From NCBI RefSeq assembly GCF_900110615.1, contig NZ_FOEI01000004.1, positions 186,001 through 250,000 of the forward strand: DNA of 64,000 nucleotides. Reading direction: 5' to 3'. Positions 9,382-18,731 of this stretch are shown piece by piece. Source of the stretch: Flavobacterium urocaniciphilum (lineage in GTDB: Bacteria > Bacteroidota > Bacteroidia > Flavobacteriales > Flavobacteriaceae). Both the position numbers and the translations under genes were made by a program. Numbering within the stretch: the first letter of the stretch is position 1; each line of letters starts with the position of its first letter. The notes beneath the pieces were generated by a model, which did no database searches, was not told where the DNA came from, and saw nothing but the letters and a program-made list of their open reading frames with translations.

Positions 9382-10215
9382 ATGCAGCAAATACTAAATT
9401 TCCTTATAAAAAACAGCTATAAATTGCTGTTTTTGCTGCTTTTGGGTATTTCATTAACACTTACCATAAAGTCTCATTCCTACCATAGAAGTCAGTATAT
9501 AAATTCTTCTAATGCGGTTTCAGGATACACTTATAATCAAATTAATAGTGTAAAAGAGTATTTTGGATTGAGACAAAAGAATGAAGATTTAGCTAGAGAA
9601 AATGCTCGTTTAAAAGAAATTTTATTCAACAAAAAAGACACCATTTTAGAAGGCAAAATTGTTGTACCAGATATTTTATCTGATTTTAAAGTTCATCAAG
9701 CTAAAGTCATTAAGAACTCCTACAGCAAACAAGAAAATTTCTTAACGCTTGATAGAGGTTCATTAGCCGGATTAAAAACAGATATGGCTGTAATTAGCGA
9801 TAAAGGTGTAGTTGGAATTATAGAAAAAACAACGAAAAATTTCGCAACTGTAATTAGTATTTTACATACCAAAAACCCATTAAACGGTAAAATAAAAAAC
9901 TCTAACCATTTTGGTTCTTTAACTTGGGATGGAAAAAACGCAGGTTATGTACAATTAATTGATGTTCCAAAATTAGCTACTCTTAAAAAAGGAGACACTA
10001 TTGTAACTGGAGCACAATCGTATATTTTCCCTGAAAATATTCCTGTTGGAAAAATAGATAGAATTTTCATTGAAAAAGCCACTAATAAATTTGTAATTAA
10101 TGTACGTTTATTTAACGACATGACAAGTTTAGGATATGTGTATATCATTGAAAACAAAAAGAAAAGAGAAAAAGAAATTTTAGAAGCGGCAACCGAAAAA
10201 GATCCAACTAAATAA
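9382..10215 (+). CDS. mreC: Rod shape-determining protein MreC
   Basis: Bitopic membrane protein that links MreB to periplasmic PBP2 and activates it. It is 277 residues, with a short cytoplasmic N-terminus, one TM helix at about 13-30, a coiled coil around 60-85 (LARENARLKEILF) and the double beta-barrel periplasmic domain containing LDRGSLAGLKTDMAVISDKGVVG. The tail is lysine- and glutamate-rich. It lies between mreB and mreD with spacings of 10 and 2 bases, so the genes are almost certainly cotranscribed. Confidence 0.94.
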   Translation: MQQILNFLIKNSYKLLFLLLLGISLTLTIKSHSYHRSQYINSSNAVSGYTYNQINSVKEYFGLRQKNEDLARENARLKEILFNKKDTILEGKIVVPDILSDFKVHQAKVIKNSYSKQENFLTLDRGSLAGLKTDMAVISDKGVVGIIEKTTKNFATVISILHTKNPLNGKIKNSNHFGSLTWDGKNAGYVQLIDVPKLATLKKGDTIVTGAQSYIFPENIPVGKIDRIFIEKATNKFVINVRLFNDMTSLGYVYIIENKKKREKEILEAATEKDPTK

Positions 10216-10217
10216 TA

Positions 10218-10724
10218 ATGAACAGTAATTTTATATTAAATTTAATACGCTTTATTGTTTTATTAACTATACAAATTGTTGTTTTAGAACAAGTCAAATT
10301 TGGTGGTTGGATAAATCCGTATTTATATATTTTATTCATTATTTTATATCCAATTAACTCTAATCGATCTGGATTTATTTTTGCCAGTTTTTGTTTGGGT
10401 TTAATAATGGATATGTTTTGCGATAGTGGCGGAGTGCATGCAACAGCGTGTTTACTTCTTGCCTATTTTAGACCCGGTTTTTTAAAATTTGCTTTTGGAT
10501 TAAGTTACGAATACCAAACTATTCGTATTGCTGAAAAATTATCTGTCGATCGATTTACGTTTATCATGTCGGCAATATTATTTCATCATTTAGTATTATT
10601 TAGCTTAGAATTTTATAGAATTAGTTTGTTTTTTGAAATCATTACTCGAACAATTTTAAGTACAATATTTACGTTTATCATTTGTATCATTAGCATTTAT
10701 TTAATTAAACCTAATAAACGATGA
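10218..10724 (+). CDS. mreD: Rod shape-determining protein MreD
   Basis: Small integral membrane subunit of the elongasome. It is 168 residues with about five hydrophobic helices and almost no soluble part. Sequence conservation in this family is low, so the call rests mainly on its position between mreC and mrdA and on the membrane profile. Its stop codon overlaps the mrdA start by four bases (ATGA), suggesting translational coupling. Confidence 0.9.
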   Translation: MNSNFILNLIRFIVLLTIQIVVLEQVKFGGWINPYLYILFIILYPINSNRSGFIFASFCLGLIMDMFCDSGGVHATACLLLAYFRPGFLKFAFGLSYEYQTIRIAEKLSVDRFTFIMSAILFHHLVLFSLEFYRISLFFEIITRTILSTIFTFIICIISIYLIKPNKR

Positions 10725-12691
10725 GAAAGACATTATTACCAACAATTATAATTGTTTCTTCAATTATTTTACTTGTCCGTCTTTTTTATTTACAAATCAT
10801 CGATGATACTTTAAAAATAAAGTCGGAAAACAACGCAATTAAAATCAAATACGATTTCCCAGAACGTGGTTATATTTATGATAGAAATGGAAAGCTTTTA
10901 GTAGCCAACCAACCTTCATATGACATTATGGTGGTTCCAAGCGAAGTTAAAAATATCGATACTTTAGAGTTTTGCAGAATTTTACAAATCACTAAAGATG
11001 AATTCCTTAAAAAAATTGAAAAAGCAAAGGTGTATAGTCCGAGACTTCCATCATTATTTTTGGCGCAATTAAATAAAGAAGAATTTGCAGCTTTTCAAGA
11101 AAAAATTAGAAAATACAATGGTTTTTATATTCAAAAACGTTCGTTAAGAGAATACCAAACCAAACATGGTGCTAATGTATTTGGATTCATTACTCAGGTT
11201 AACGATGCTATCATAGCCAAAAATCCGTATTACAAAAGTGGCGACTTAATAGGAAGACAAGGTGTTGAAGAAGCGTATGAAGAAATTTTACGTGGTGTAA
11301 AAGGCGTTAAATACATTTTAAAAGACAAACACAATCGCGAAATCGGCTCTTACAAAGAAGGGAAATTTGACACTATTGCACAACAAGGTAGCGATGTAAC
11401 ACTTTCTATTGATGGAGATTTACAAAAATATGGTGAAGAATTGATGGTTAACAAACGCGGAGGAATAGTTGCTATTGAACCATCAACTGGTGAAATTTTA
11501 GCTTTAGTTACCGCTCCATCTTATGACCCTGCTTTATTAGTTGGAAGACAACGTTCTAAAAATTACACTCGTTTATATAACGATTCCATTGCAAAACCAT
11601 TATTCGATAGAGGTTTATTAGGAGAATTTCCGCCAGGTTCACCTTTCAAAATTTTAACAGGTTTAGTAGGTTTACAAGAAGGTGTAATTGATACAGAAAC
11701 TTCATTTATTTGCAGACACGGATTTTCGTATGGTAGAGGTTCATTTATGAAATGCCACTGTCCAGGCGGAGTTATTAAATTACATTTTGGAATCTACGAA
11801 TCTTGTAACTCATACTTCGCTAATACTTATAAAAGAACTATTGAAAAATACAAGAAACCAAAAGATGGTGTAAATGCTTGGGCGAATCACTTAAAAAGTT
11901 TTGGATTAGGAAATTTTATGGGTTACGATTTACCACCCGGTAGAAAAGGACACATTCCGACATCAAAATTTTATGAGCATTTTTATCCTAATGGAGGTTG
12001 GCGTTCTACCACAATTATTTCTAATTCTATTGGTCAAGGAGAGGTTTCTATGACACCAATTCAATTAGCCAATATGATGGCAATTATAGCAAATAAAGGT
12101 TATTATTACACACCTCATATCATCAAAAAAATAAAAGGAAGAAAAATCGATTCTAAATATACAACCAAACACGTTACAACTATTGAACGCAGACATTTCG
12201 AGCCTGTAATTAATGGTTTATTTGATGTATATAACATGGGAACAGCTGCAGGATTACGCGTAGAAGGTTTAGAAATTTGTGGTAAAACGGGTACGGCAGA
12301 AAACTTTGCTAAAATTAACGGAAAAAGAGTCAAGCTTCAAGATCACTCTGAATTCGTAGCTTTTGCTCCAAGAAAAAATCCTAAAATTGCCATTGCTGTA
12401 ATTGTAGAAAATGGATATTGGGGTAATCGTTGGGCAGGACCAATTGCTACTTTAATGATTGAAAAATATTTGAATAAAAAAATTACTCGTAAAGATTTAG
12501 AAAAAAGAATGTTAGAAGGTAATTTAAATTTTGAATATCGAAAATTATACACTAGTAAAGATTCTTTACACAAACCGAAATTGACAAAAGAAGATTCTAT
12601 TCGAATGAAGATAAAATCTAAAAAAGAAATAGAAGAAGATAAAAAGAAAGCCAAATTAGCTAAAGATTCTTTAAAAAAGAAAGCAGCATAA
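10721..12691 (+). CDS. mrdA: Penicillin-binding protein 2 (elongasome transpeptidase)
   Basis: Class B PBP that cross-links peptidoglycan during rod elongation, working with RodA. It has an N-terminal TM helix (about 7-24), a dimerisation/pedestal domain containing ERGYIYDRNGK, and a transpeptidase domain with Ser307-Pro-Phe-Lys310 (SxxK, usually STFK), Ser361-Cys-Asn363 (SxN) and Lys522-Thr-Gly (KTG). It is 656 residues, a little longer than many because of a lysine/aspartate-rich tail after about residue 610, which looks disordered. The start overlaps the mreD stop. rodA begins 19 bases after its end. Confidence 0.95.
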   Translation: MRKTLLPTIIIVSSIILLVRLFYLQIIDDTLKIKSENNAIKIKYDFPERGYIYDRNGKLLVANQPSYDIMVVPSEVKNIDTLEFCRILQITKDEFLKKIEKAKVYSPRLPSLFLAQLNKEEFAAFQEKIRKYNGFYIQKRSLREYQTKHGANVFGFITQVNDAIIAKNPYYKSGDLIGRQGVEEAYEEILRGVKGVKYILKDKHNREIGSYKEGKFDTIAQQGSDVTLSIDGDLQKYGEELMVNKRGGIVAIEPSTGEILALVTAPSYDPALLVGRQRSKNYTRLYNDSIAKPLFDRGLLGEFPPGSPFKILTGLVGLQEGVIDTETSFICRHGFSYGRGSFMKCHCPGGVIKLHFGIYESCNSYFANTYKRTIEKYKKPKDGVNAWANHLKSFGLGNFMGYDLPPGRKGHIPTSKFYEHFYPNGGWRSTTIISNSIGQGEVSMTPIQLANMMAIIANKGYYYTPHIIKKIKGRKIDSKYTTKHVTTIERRHFEPVINGLFDVYNMGTAAGLRVEGLEICGKTGTAENFAKINGKRVKLQDHSEFVAFAPRKNPKIAIAVIVENGYWGNRWAGPIATLMIEKYLNKKITRKDLEKRMLEGNLNFEYRKLYTSKDSLHKPKLTKEDSIRMKIKSKKEIEEDKKKAKLAKDSLKKKAA

Positions 12692-12710
12692 TATTTCAAA
12701 AAAATAAAAA

Positions 12711-13967
12711 ATGAAAAACCAAAGTGTAAGTAGTTCAATCGACTGGATAACAATTTTGTTATACATCATCCTTGTTATTTTTGGATGGATGACTATTTAT
12801 TCTGTAACTGTACCTGCTGACCAAGAATATACTTTCGATTTTAGTCAAAATTATGGTAGACAATTAATGTTCATGATTATCACTATTCCAATAATTTTTA
12901 CCATATTATTTGTTGATTCTAAAATATTTGAACGGTTTTCATTAGTCTTTTATATTGTTGGTATATTACTATTATTAGGATTATTTGCATTTGGAGTAAC
13001 TAAAAAAGGACAAACCAACTGGTATCAATTTGGCGGATTCGGATTTCAACCATCTGAGTTCGTTAAAACTGCCGTTGCACTATTAATGGCTAAATACCTG
13101 AGTGACGCTCAAGTTAATTTAGCAAAAAGAAATTTTCAATACATAGCTTTTGCCATTATTGGCTTACCTGTTCTTTTAATTTTAATGCAACCTGATGCAG
13201 GAAGTGCAATGATATTTCTATCTCTAATTTTTGTATTATACAGAGAAGGATTACCAGGTTGGTATTTATGGACGGGTGCCATTTCTATTGCCACATTCTT
13301 ATTAGCTTTAATTGTAAAACCGGTTTTTCTAATATCTTTTGTCGCCGTTTTTATGGTGATTCATTACATTTTAAATACCAAAATTTCCAGAAACCCTTTA
13401 GTATATTTAATCATTTTTATATCCATATCGAGTTTTGCATTTTCTGTAAGTTATGTTTACGATAAAGTATTAGAACCCCATCAAAAAGATCGTATCAACG
13501 TACTTTTAGGCGATGATGTTGATATGAAAAAAGAAGGATACAACCTTAACCAATCGATGATTGCAATTGGGTCAGGTGGTTTATTAGGTAAAGGTTATCT
13601 AGAAGGCACTCAAACAAAAGGTGGATTCGTTCCTGAACAGCACACTGATTATATTTTTACTACTGTTGGTGAAGAATGGGGATTTGTGGGTAATTTATTA
13701 GTCATGAGTTTATTCGTTTGCTTATTCATTCGTATATTATACTTAGCAGAACGACAAAAAACCCGTTTCAGTAGAGTATATGGATATTGTGTGGCCACTT
13801 ATCTATTTACCCATTTTTTTGTAAACATTGCGATGCTTATTCGTTTGTTCCCAACAATTGGTGTGCCACTACCTTTTTTCTCGTATGGCGGTTCGAGTTT
13901 ATGGGCCTTTACCATTATGCTTTTTATCTTTATTAAGTTAGATGCGAATAAGGTTAATGAGTGGTAA
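12711..13967 (+). CDS. rodA: Peptidoglycan glycosyltransferase RodA (SEDS)
   Basis: Multipass SEDS polymerase that builds glycan strands from lipid II in partnership with PBP2. It is 418 residues with about ten TM helices. Family motifs are visible: FGFQPSEFVK, LMQPDAGSAM, EQHTDYIFTTVGEEWGFVG (with the conserved acidic loop) and PLPFFSYGGSS near the C-terminus. It is the last gene of the mre operon. The next gene, on the opposite strand, ends 2 bases after it with no obvious hairpin between them. Confidence 0.96.
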   Translation: MKNQSVSSSIDWITILLYIILVIFGWMTIYSVTVPADQEYTFDFSQNYGRQLMFMIITIPIIFTILFVDSKIFERFSLVFYIVGILLLLGLFAFGVTKKGQTNWYQFGGFGFQPSEFVKTAVALLMAKYLSDAQVNLAKRNFQYIAFAIIGLPVLLILMQPDAGSAMIFLSLIFVLYREGLPGWYLWTGAISIATFLLALIVKPVFLISFVAVFMVIHYILNTKISRNPLVYLIIFISISSFAFSVSYVYDKVLEPHQKDRINVLLGDDVDMKKEGYNLNQSMIAIGSGGLLGKGYLEGTQTKGGFVPEQHTDYIFTTVGEEWGFVGNLLVMSLFVCLFIRILYLAERQKTRFSRVYGYCVATYLFTHFFVNIAMLIRLFPTIGVPLPFFSYGGSSLWAFTIMLFIFIKLDANKVNEW

Positions 13968-13968
13968 T

Positions 13969-14781
13969 TTAATTAAAACTCCAACCTTTATAATCTTTAT
14001 TAGCTTCTAATTTATTTTCTGTAGCATCATTTAACTTAGGAAAGAAATTAATACCGGTTTTTTGCTCTAATTCATCTACAGAAATTACAAATTCGTACAA
14101 AGGTTTATCTGAATCTTCATGTGGTACTAAAAAAGCAATCATTCTAGTTTTATCCTTTGTTAACAACACTTTATAAAAGTATTTTGGTACCGAAACCTCT
14201 TCTCTACCAATAGTTTCTAAATCATCCGTTAAAACACCACCCGTTACAACATAAATTCCATCGTATTTACTAGCCCAATAACGCACTTTGTTTTCCAAAC
14301 GATTCCAAACTCCAGCATTAAAGTCGTATAATTGAGGTGAAGCATTACTCGTATAAAATGTTTCATTATACAATTCCTGATTTTGTTTTCTATCGCCTGC
14401 CGGACATAAATGCCCTTTTGTATAACCTGATTTTTTATAATTCTGCCATTTTGCAGATTTAGTTTTTACGATTGGATCTTGTTCAAAAAGTGGTCGTTCT
14501 AATTCGGAATATTTCCATTTACCATCTTCTAATTCATAAGCAACCCATTCACTTTGTTCATACTCTTCTACATAAGAAAAAGCATATCCTTTATGCTTAT
14601 AAATAGCATTTGTAGTTGAAGTGGGTAAATACGAAAAATCTTCATTATTTTTTAAAGTATCATTTTCAACGCTAGTATCATTTACAACAATAGTATCATG
14701 ATTAGAAACTGGATTTTCGTTTCGCATTTGACAAGAAATCATTGCATAAACAAGAAAAACATTTAAAAAGAAAATTCGCAT
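13969..14781 (-). CDS. DNA/RNA non-specific endonuclease (NUC family), exported
   Basis: Beta-beta-alpha-metal nuclease of the NucA/Serratia type, likely degrading DNA and RNA outside the cytoplasm. The N-terminus (MRIFFLNVFLVYAMISC) has a hydrophobic stretch ending in Ile-Ser-Cys, a plausible lipobox, followed by a Ser/Thr/Asn-rich linker to about residue 55. The active-site box reads YTKGHLCPAGD where the classic family has DRGH: the catalytic His is kept but Asp-Arg are replaced. Downstream TSNASPQ supplies the usual metal-binding Asn. The length is 270 residues. It is convergent with rodA and divergent from the coiled-coil gene at 14843. It could serve nutrient scavenging; no toxin or immunity gene lies beside it. 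Confidence 0.87.
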   Translation of the reverse strand: MRIFFLNVFLVYAMISCQMRNENPVSNHDTIVVNDTSVENDTLKNNEDFSYLPTSTTNAIYKHKGYAFSYVEEYEQSEWVAYELEDGKWKYSELERPLFEQDPIVKTKSAKWQNYKKSGYTKGHLCPAGDRKQNQELYNETFYTSNASPQLYDFNAGVWNRLENKVRYWASKYDGIYVVTGGVLTDDLETIGREEVSVPKYFYKVLLTKDKTRMIAFLVPHEDSDKPLYEFVISVDELEQKTGINFFPKLNDATENKLEANKDYKGWSFN

Positions 14782-14842
14782 AACTATGTTTATTATATTT
14801 GTAAAAGTAACGAAAAATATGTCGAACTAAAACATAAAAATT

Positions 14843-15412
14843 ATGAAGAAAATAATTTTAATAATCACATTGGGAATATTTGGAACAGCTACTTATGCAC
14901 AAGAAATAATTCCAACTCAAAATCAAAAAACTACTGATTCTATCCAAAAAATAGAATTGGCAAAATTAGAAAAAGAAAAAGCGGATAAAGAAGCTTTAAA
15001 AGCTAAAGAAAAAGCAGAGAAAGAAGCGGCAAAAGAAGCTGAAAAAGCAGAAAAAGAACGCAAAAAAGCAGAAGATAAAATTAAAGACGAACAAAAAGCA
15101 GTAGAAAAAGAAAGGGCTGCTGCTGAAAAAGCAAGAAAAGAAGCTGAAAAGGCAAGAAAAAAAGCAGAAAAAGAAAGAGAAAAATTAGCAGATGCTAAAG
15201 ACAAAGTTGCTGATTTAAGAAAAGATATCGTTAAGAATAAAGAAAAAATTGAAAAAGAAAGAGAAAAGTTTGAAAAAGATAAAAGAAAAGGAAAACTTTC
15301 TCCAAATGATGAAATTAAACGTCAAGAAAAAATTGACAAACTATTAAAAGAATCTACCGAATTAGATAAAAAACTAGAAAAAGCTCAAATTAAATTAGAC
15401 AAAATGAGATAA
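14843..15412 (+). CDS. Exported coiled-coil protein, TolA-like composition
   Basis: I do not recognise a family. The first 19 residues form a signal peptide ending TYAQ, which predicts export. Residues from about 35 to the end are an almost pure Lys/Glu/Ala helix with repeated KAEKE/KARKE words, so a long single coiled coil is expected, as in the periplasmic stalk of TolA. There is no TM helix or TonB/TolA C-terminal domain. The composition also gives a long antisense open frame, which I regard as an artefact. It ends in a strong bidirectional terminator shared with the convergent protease gene. Function unknown; a periplasmic spacer or scaffold is possible. Confidence 0.75.
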   Translation: MKKIILIITLGIFGTATYAQEIIPTQNQKTTDSIQKIELAKLEKEKADKEALKAKEKAEKEAAKEAEKAEKERKKAEDKIKDEQKAVEKERAAAEKARKEAEKARKKAEKEREKLADAKDKVADLRKDIVKNKEKIEKEREKFEKDKRKGKLSPNDEIKRQEKIDKLLKESTELDKKLEKAQIKLDKMR

Positions 15413-15415
15413 CAA

Positions 15416-15446
15416 AAAAGCCATTCAAATTGAATGGCTTTTTTTA
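15416..15446. terminator. Bidirectional terminator, coiled-coil gene and ctp
   Basis: AAAGCCATTCAA pairs with TTGAATGGCTTT in a 19-base stem-loop core (15420-15438) flanked by A- and T-runs on both sides. Confidence 0.88.
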
Positions 15447-15460
15447 TTGATTCTCTTAAA

Positions 15461-17635
15461 TTATTTCGAAGCTAATTTCTCTTTTCCTTTTTTAGCTTTT
15501 TTAGTTTTAACTAGTGTAGTTTTAATATCCTTATTCGTTAAATCACTTAAAACATTTAACGTTTCTGTCATGTAAACATCTTTCGATAATTCTTCATGCC
15601 ATCTTTCACGCTTTTCTTTCAACAACTCATCTTTAGCCATAATTTCAAGTTCATAAGGTAAAGAAGTGAACGTTAAGTTATTTTTATATTTTTCAAGATT
15701 TTTAAACTTCTTCGTTTGTTCGGCAATCTCAGCTAATTCTTTTTTATACGTTGCATAATTTAAACTAATAGAATTATCTTCTTTTCTATCATTAATCCAT
15801 TTAGCATTTTCAGTAATTAAATTAAAATTTTCATTATTGGCAATTCTGCTTTTACTGTTTGCAATTACTTTATCATAATTCACGCTTAATGGCTGATAAT
15901 CTGCTGGCGCAATTTTATCCCAAGGTAAAGCACTTTTCTCATCTTTTTCTCCAGTTTCCATAAAGCTGAAACGATCTGGCATAACAATATCACTTTTCAC
16001 ACCTTCTAATTGTGTAGATCCACCATTAATTCTATAGAATTTTTGAGTCGTCGTTTTAAGCGCTCCTAAATCGCCATACTGATTCCCACGAACAAATTCA
16101 TTTAATTCAAAAACATTCTGAACTGTTCCTTTTCCATAAGATTGCTTACTTCCAATAATTATTCCGCGTTTATAATCTTGAATGGCTGCAGCAAAAATTT
16201 CTGAAGCAGATGCCGAATAATTGTTAATCATAACTACTAACGGACCTTCCCATTGCACTTTAGCATCTGTATCAGGTAAAACCTGAGCTTTGCCTCCAGC
16301 TGGTTTTACCTGTACAACTGGACCTTTATCGATAAACAATCCTGTCATTTTCACAACTGTTTCCAACGAACCTCCGCCATTGTCACGTAAATCCATAACA
16401 ATTCCTTCAACATTCATCGCTTTTAAACGTTCAATTTCAAGAGCAACATCTTTATATGCATCTCTATTCGCTCTATTTTCAAAGGTTTGATAGAATTTTG
16501 GTAAATAAATAACTCCAAACAATTTTCCATCTTTATTAACTACAGTTGATTTAGCAAAAGTTTCTTCCGTTTCCACTTCATCTCTCATAATAGGAACAAC
16601 TTTTACACTTCCATCTACTTTTTTAACGGTTAGTTTTACTAAAGTTCCTTTTGGACCTTTAATTTTCTTGATAACATCATCTAAACGCATTCCAGAAATA
16701 TCTATTGGCTCTTCGTTACCTTGACCTACTTTAATAATGATATCTCCTTGTTCTAATAATTTTCCGCGCCAAGCTGGACCGCCACTAATTAATTCAGAAA
16801 CTTCAATTCCTTCATTTTTTTTCTGTAAACGCGCACCAATTCCTTCAAATTTTCCACTCATGCTTACATCAAATTTCTCTTTATCTTCTGGAGAGAAATA
16901 ATACGTATGTGGATCATATTGTGTAACAATTGAATTTAAATAAATAGAGAACCAATCTTCTCTTGTTAGTTCAGCAATAAAACCGAAATTATTATTCAAA
17001 TTACTTTCTGTAGTTTTTCTAGCTTTTTGTTCTAACTCTTCAAAAGATTTAATTACTTTTTTAGTTTCATCTTTTTCAGCATCTTGAATTTCTTCTTTAT
17101 CTGTAATATCACTTAATACTGCAAATTCTAATTGCTTTCTCCATCTTTGTTCTAAATCATTTTTAGAAGCAGCATACGGTAATTTCTCATAATCAACATT
17201 AATTGATTCTTCATCTGATAAATTCAATGGTTTAGCAAGGATATTGGTATAAATAACTTTTGCTTCATTCATTCTTTGCATTAATCTTTTATAGGTTAAA
17301 TCAAAAAATGTTAAATCTTTACTTCTAATCATATCATCGATTGAATTTTCGTATTTACTAAACTCATCAATATCAGATTGAAGAAAATATCTTTTGGTTG
17401 GATCTAATGATTGAATGTAAGAAGCATATGCTTTCTTCGAAAAAGTATCATTTAATTCAATTGGCGAAAAATGTCCTTTTTCTAACACAAAAGACAACAA
17501 TTCAATTAACATTTTATCTTTATCATCACCAGACGCTTTCTGTGTCGGAATAAAACTCCACAAACCTGCAGACAATATTCCAACTAACAATAAAATTTTA
17601 TAATTTCTTTTCATAAACTCAATGATATTTTTCAT
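15461..17635 (-). CDS. prc: Carboxy-terminal processing (tail-specific) protease, S41
   Basis: Periplasmic protease of the Prc/CtpA type that trims or degrades proteins from their C-terminus, including cell-wall enzymes in other bacteria. An N-terminal TM/signal segment (about 13-30) is followed by a Prc-type helical domain. Then come a PDZ domain with GIGARLQKKN and VSELISGGPA, the S41 core with NNYSASASEIFAAA (nucleophile Ser near 473) and the Lys in SYGKGTVQ, and a C-terminal DUF3340-like helical region. It is 724 residues, close to E. coli Prc (682). The N-terminal Met at 17635 is followed by a second Met seven residues on, so the exact start is uncertain by that much. Confidence 0.93.
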   Translation of the reverse strand: MKNIIEFMKRNYKILLLVGILSAGLWSFIPTQKASGDDKDKMLIELLSFVLEKGHFSPIELNDTFSKKAYASYIQSLDPTKRYFLQSDIDEFSKYENSIDDMIRSKDLTFFDLTYKRLMQRMNEAKVIYTNILAKPLNLSDEESINVDYEKLPYAASKNDLEQRWRKQLEFAVLSDITDKEEIQDAEKDETKKVIKSFEELEQKARKTTESNLNNNFGFIAELTREDWFSIYLNSIVTQYDPHTYYFSPEDKEKFDVSMSGKFEGIGARLQKKNEGIEVSELISGGPAWRGKLLEQGDIIIKVGQGNEEPIDISGMRLDDVIKKIKGPKGTLVKLTVKKVDGSVKVVPIMRDEVETEETFAKSTVVNKDGKLFGVIYLPKFYQTFENRANRDAYKDVALEIERLKAMNVEGIVMDLRDNGGGSLETVVKMTGLFIDKGPVVQVKPAGGKAQVLPDTDAKVQWEGPLVVMINNYSASASEIFAAAIQDYKRGIIIGSKQSYGKGTVQNVFELNEFVRGNQYGDLGALKTTTQKFYRINGGSTQLEGVKSDIVMPDRFSFMETGEKDEKSALPWDKIAPADYQPLSVNYDKVIANSKSRIANNENFNLITENAKWINDRKEDNSISLNYATYKKELAEIAEQTKKFKNLEKYKNNLTFTSLPYELEIMAKDELLKEKRERWHEELSKDVYMTETLNVLSDLTNKDIKTTLVKTKKAKKGKEKLASK

Positions 17636-17770
17636 TTTTAAATTCTAAAATCGTGCCAAACATTTTAATCATCACCTCTAACATAAAGGCAGAAACAAAT
17701 TTAATATTTTTCTCTTCAAATAAACCATTATTTATGATAATTTAGCAAATATTTTAACACTTCTTTTTAA

Positions 17771-18526
17771 ATGAAAAAAATTCTAATAACTAATGATGAT
17801 GGTATTGCAGCTCCTGGTATAAAGGCGCTAACAGAAGTAATGCATGAATTAGGATATATATATATTATCGCACCTGATAGCGCACAAAGCGGAATGGGTC
17901 ATGCCATTACCATTAATAGCACCTTAGAATTGAAACACATTCCAGGATTTTTAGGCACTAATAATGCTTATAGTTGTTCTGGAACACCTGTTGATTGTGT
18001 TAAAATGGGAATTCATGAAGTCATGAAAGAAAAGCCCGACTTATGTGTGTCTGGAGTGAATCATGGTTCCAATTCCTCTATTAATGTAATTTATTCTGGA
18101 ACGATGAGTGCTGCTGTTGAAGGCGGCATTGAAGGGGTACCGTCTATAGGATTTTCTTTATGCGATTATAGTTGGGATGCGAATTTTGAAAACATCAAAC
18201 CGTATATTAAGAAAATCGTTTTAGAAGTTTTAGAAAAAGGATTACCAGATGGTGTTATATTAAATGTGAATTTTCCAAAATCGGAAACCATCAAAGGAAT
18301 TAAGATTTGCCGACAAGCCAAAGCCGCTTGGGAAGAAGAATTTGATAAAAGAATTAGTCCTACCGGAAAAGAATATTATTGGTTAACAGGAAAATTTGTA
18401 AATCATGATCATGGTGAAGATACTGACGAATGGGCTTTAGCCAATAATTATATTTCTATAGTTCCAGTTCATTTCGATTTAACCGCTTATCATGCCATTC
18501 AGCAATTAAATAGTTGGGATTTATAA
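17771..18526 (+). CDS. surE: 5'/3'-nucleotidase SurE
   Basis: Metal-dependent nucleoside monophosphate phosphatase linked to stationary-phase survival. It is 251 residues with the N-terminal ITNDDG motif (metal-binding Asp9-Asp10), SGTPVDCV, and the SGVNHGSNSS segment that supplies the Asn ligand. It is divergent from ctp. In other bacteria surE often neighbours pcm or lpxB; neither is visible here. Confidence 0.94.
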   Translation: MKKILITNDDGIAAPGIKALTEVMHELGYIYIIAPDSAQSGMGHAITINSTLELKHIPGFLGTNNAYSCSGTPVDCVKMGIHEVMKEKPDLCVSGVNHGSNSSINVIYSGTMSAAVEGGIEGVPSIGFSLCDYSWDANFENIKPYIKKIVLEVLEKGLPDGVILNVNFPKSETIKGIKICRQAKAAWEEEFDKRISPTGKEYYWLTGKFVNHDHGEDTDEWALANNYISIVPVHFDLTAYHAIQQLNSWDL

Positions 18527-18644
18527 AATTCAATTTCAATATCTTACACCTAAAAACTATCAAAAACATCCTTACTATAGGTATCGAATTATTTAAAATA
18601 ATTAAACAGTTCAAAATCAATGAAAAAGAAATTTAGTTGATAAT

Positions 18645-18674
18645 TTGTAATTTTAATAATAATTTGTACTTTTG
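18645..18674 (+). promoter_or_regulatory. rplM operon promoter
   Basis: TTG (18645-18647), 19-base spacer, TACTTTTG (18667-18674). Transcription would start near 18680, just before the leader hairpin. Confidence 0.8.
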
Positions 18675-18731
18675 CACCCCTAATCCCGAAGTTCGGGAAA
18701 GGAATGGAATGTTTAATTAAAAATTAGTATT
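18675..18731 (+). promoter_or_regulatory. Candidate ribosomal-protein leader of rplM
   Basis: The short 5' UTR holds TCCCGAAGTTCGGGA, an inverted repeat with GC-rich arms that stands out in this AT-rich DNA. There is no T-run behind it, so it is not a terminator. Its position suggests an autoregulatory RNA leader bound by L13, by analogy with L13 leaders in other bacteria; this is inference. Confidence 0.5.

Noticed and set aside
12343..12753. 136-codon minus-strand frame spanning the mrdA-rodA junction
   Set aside because: Overlaps two clear genes in the opposite direction and shows no recognisable protein features.
14923..15204. Minus-strand frame rich in Ser/Ala/Phe opposite the coiled-coil gene
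   Set aside because: Low-complexity Lys/Glu codons read as Phe/Ser on the other strand; no independent support.
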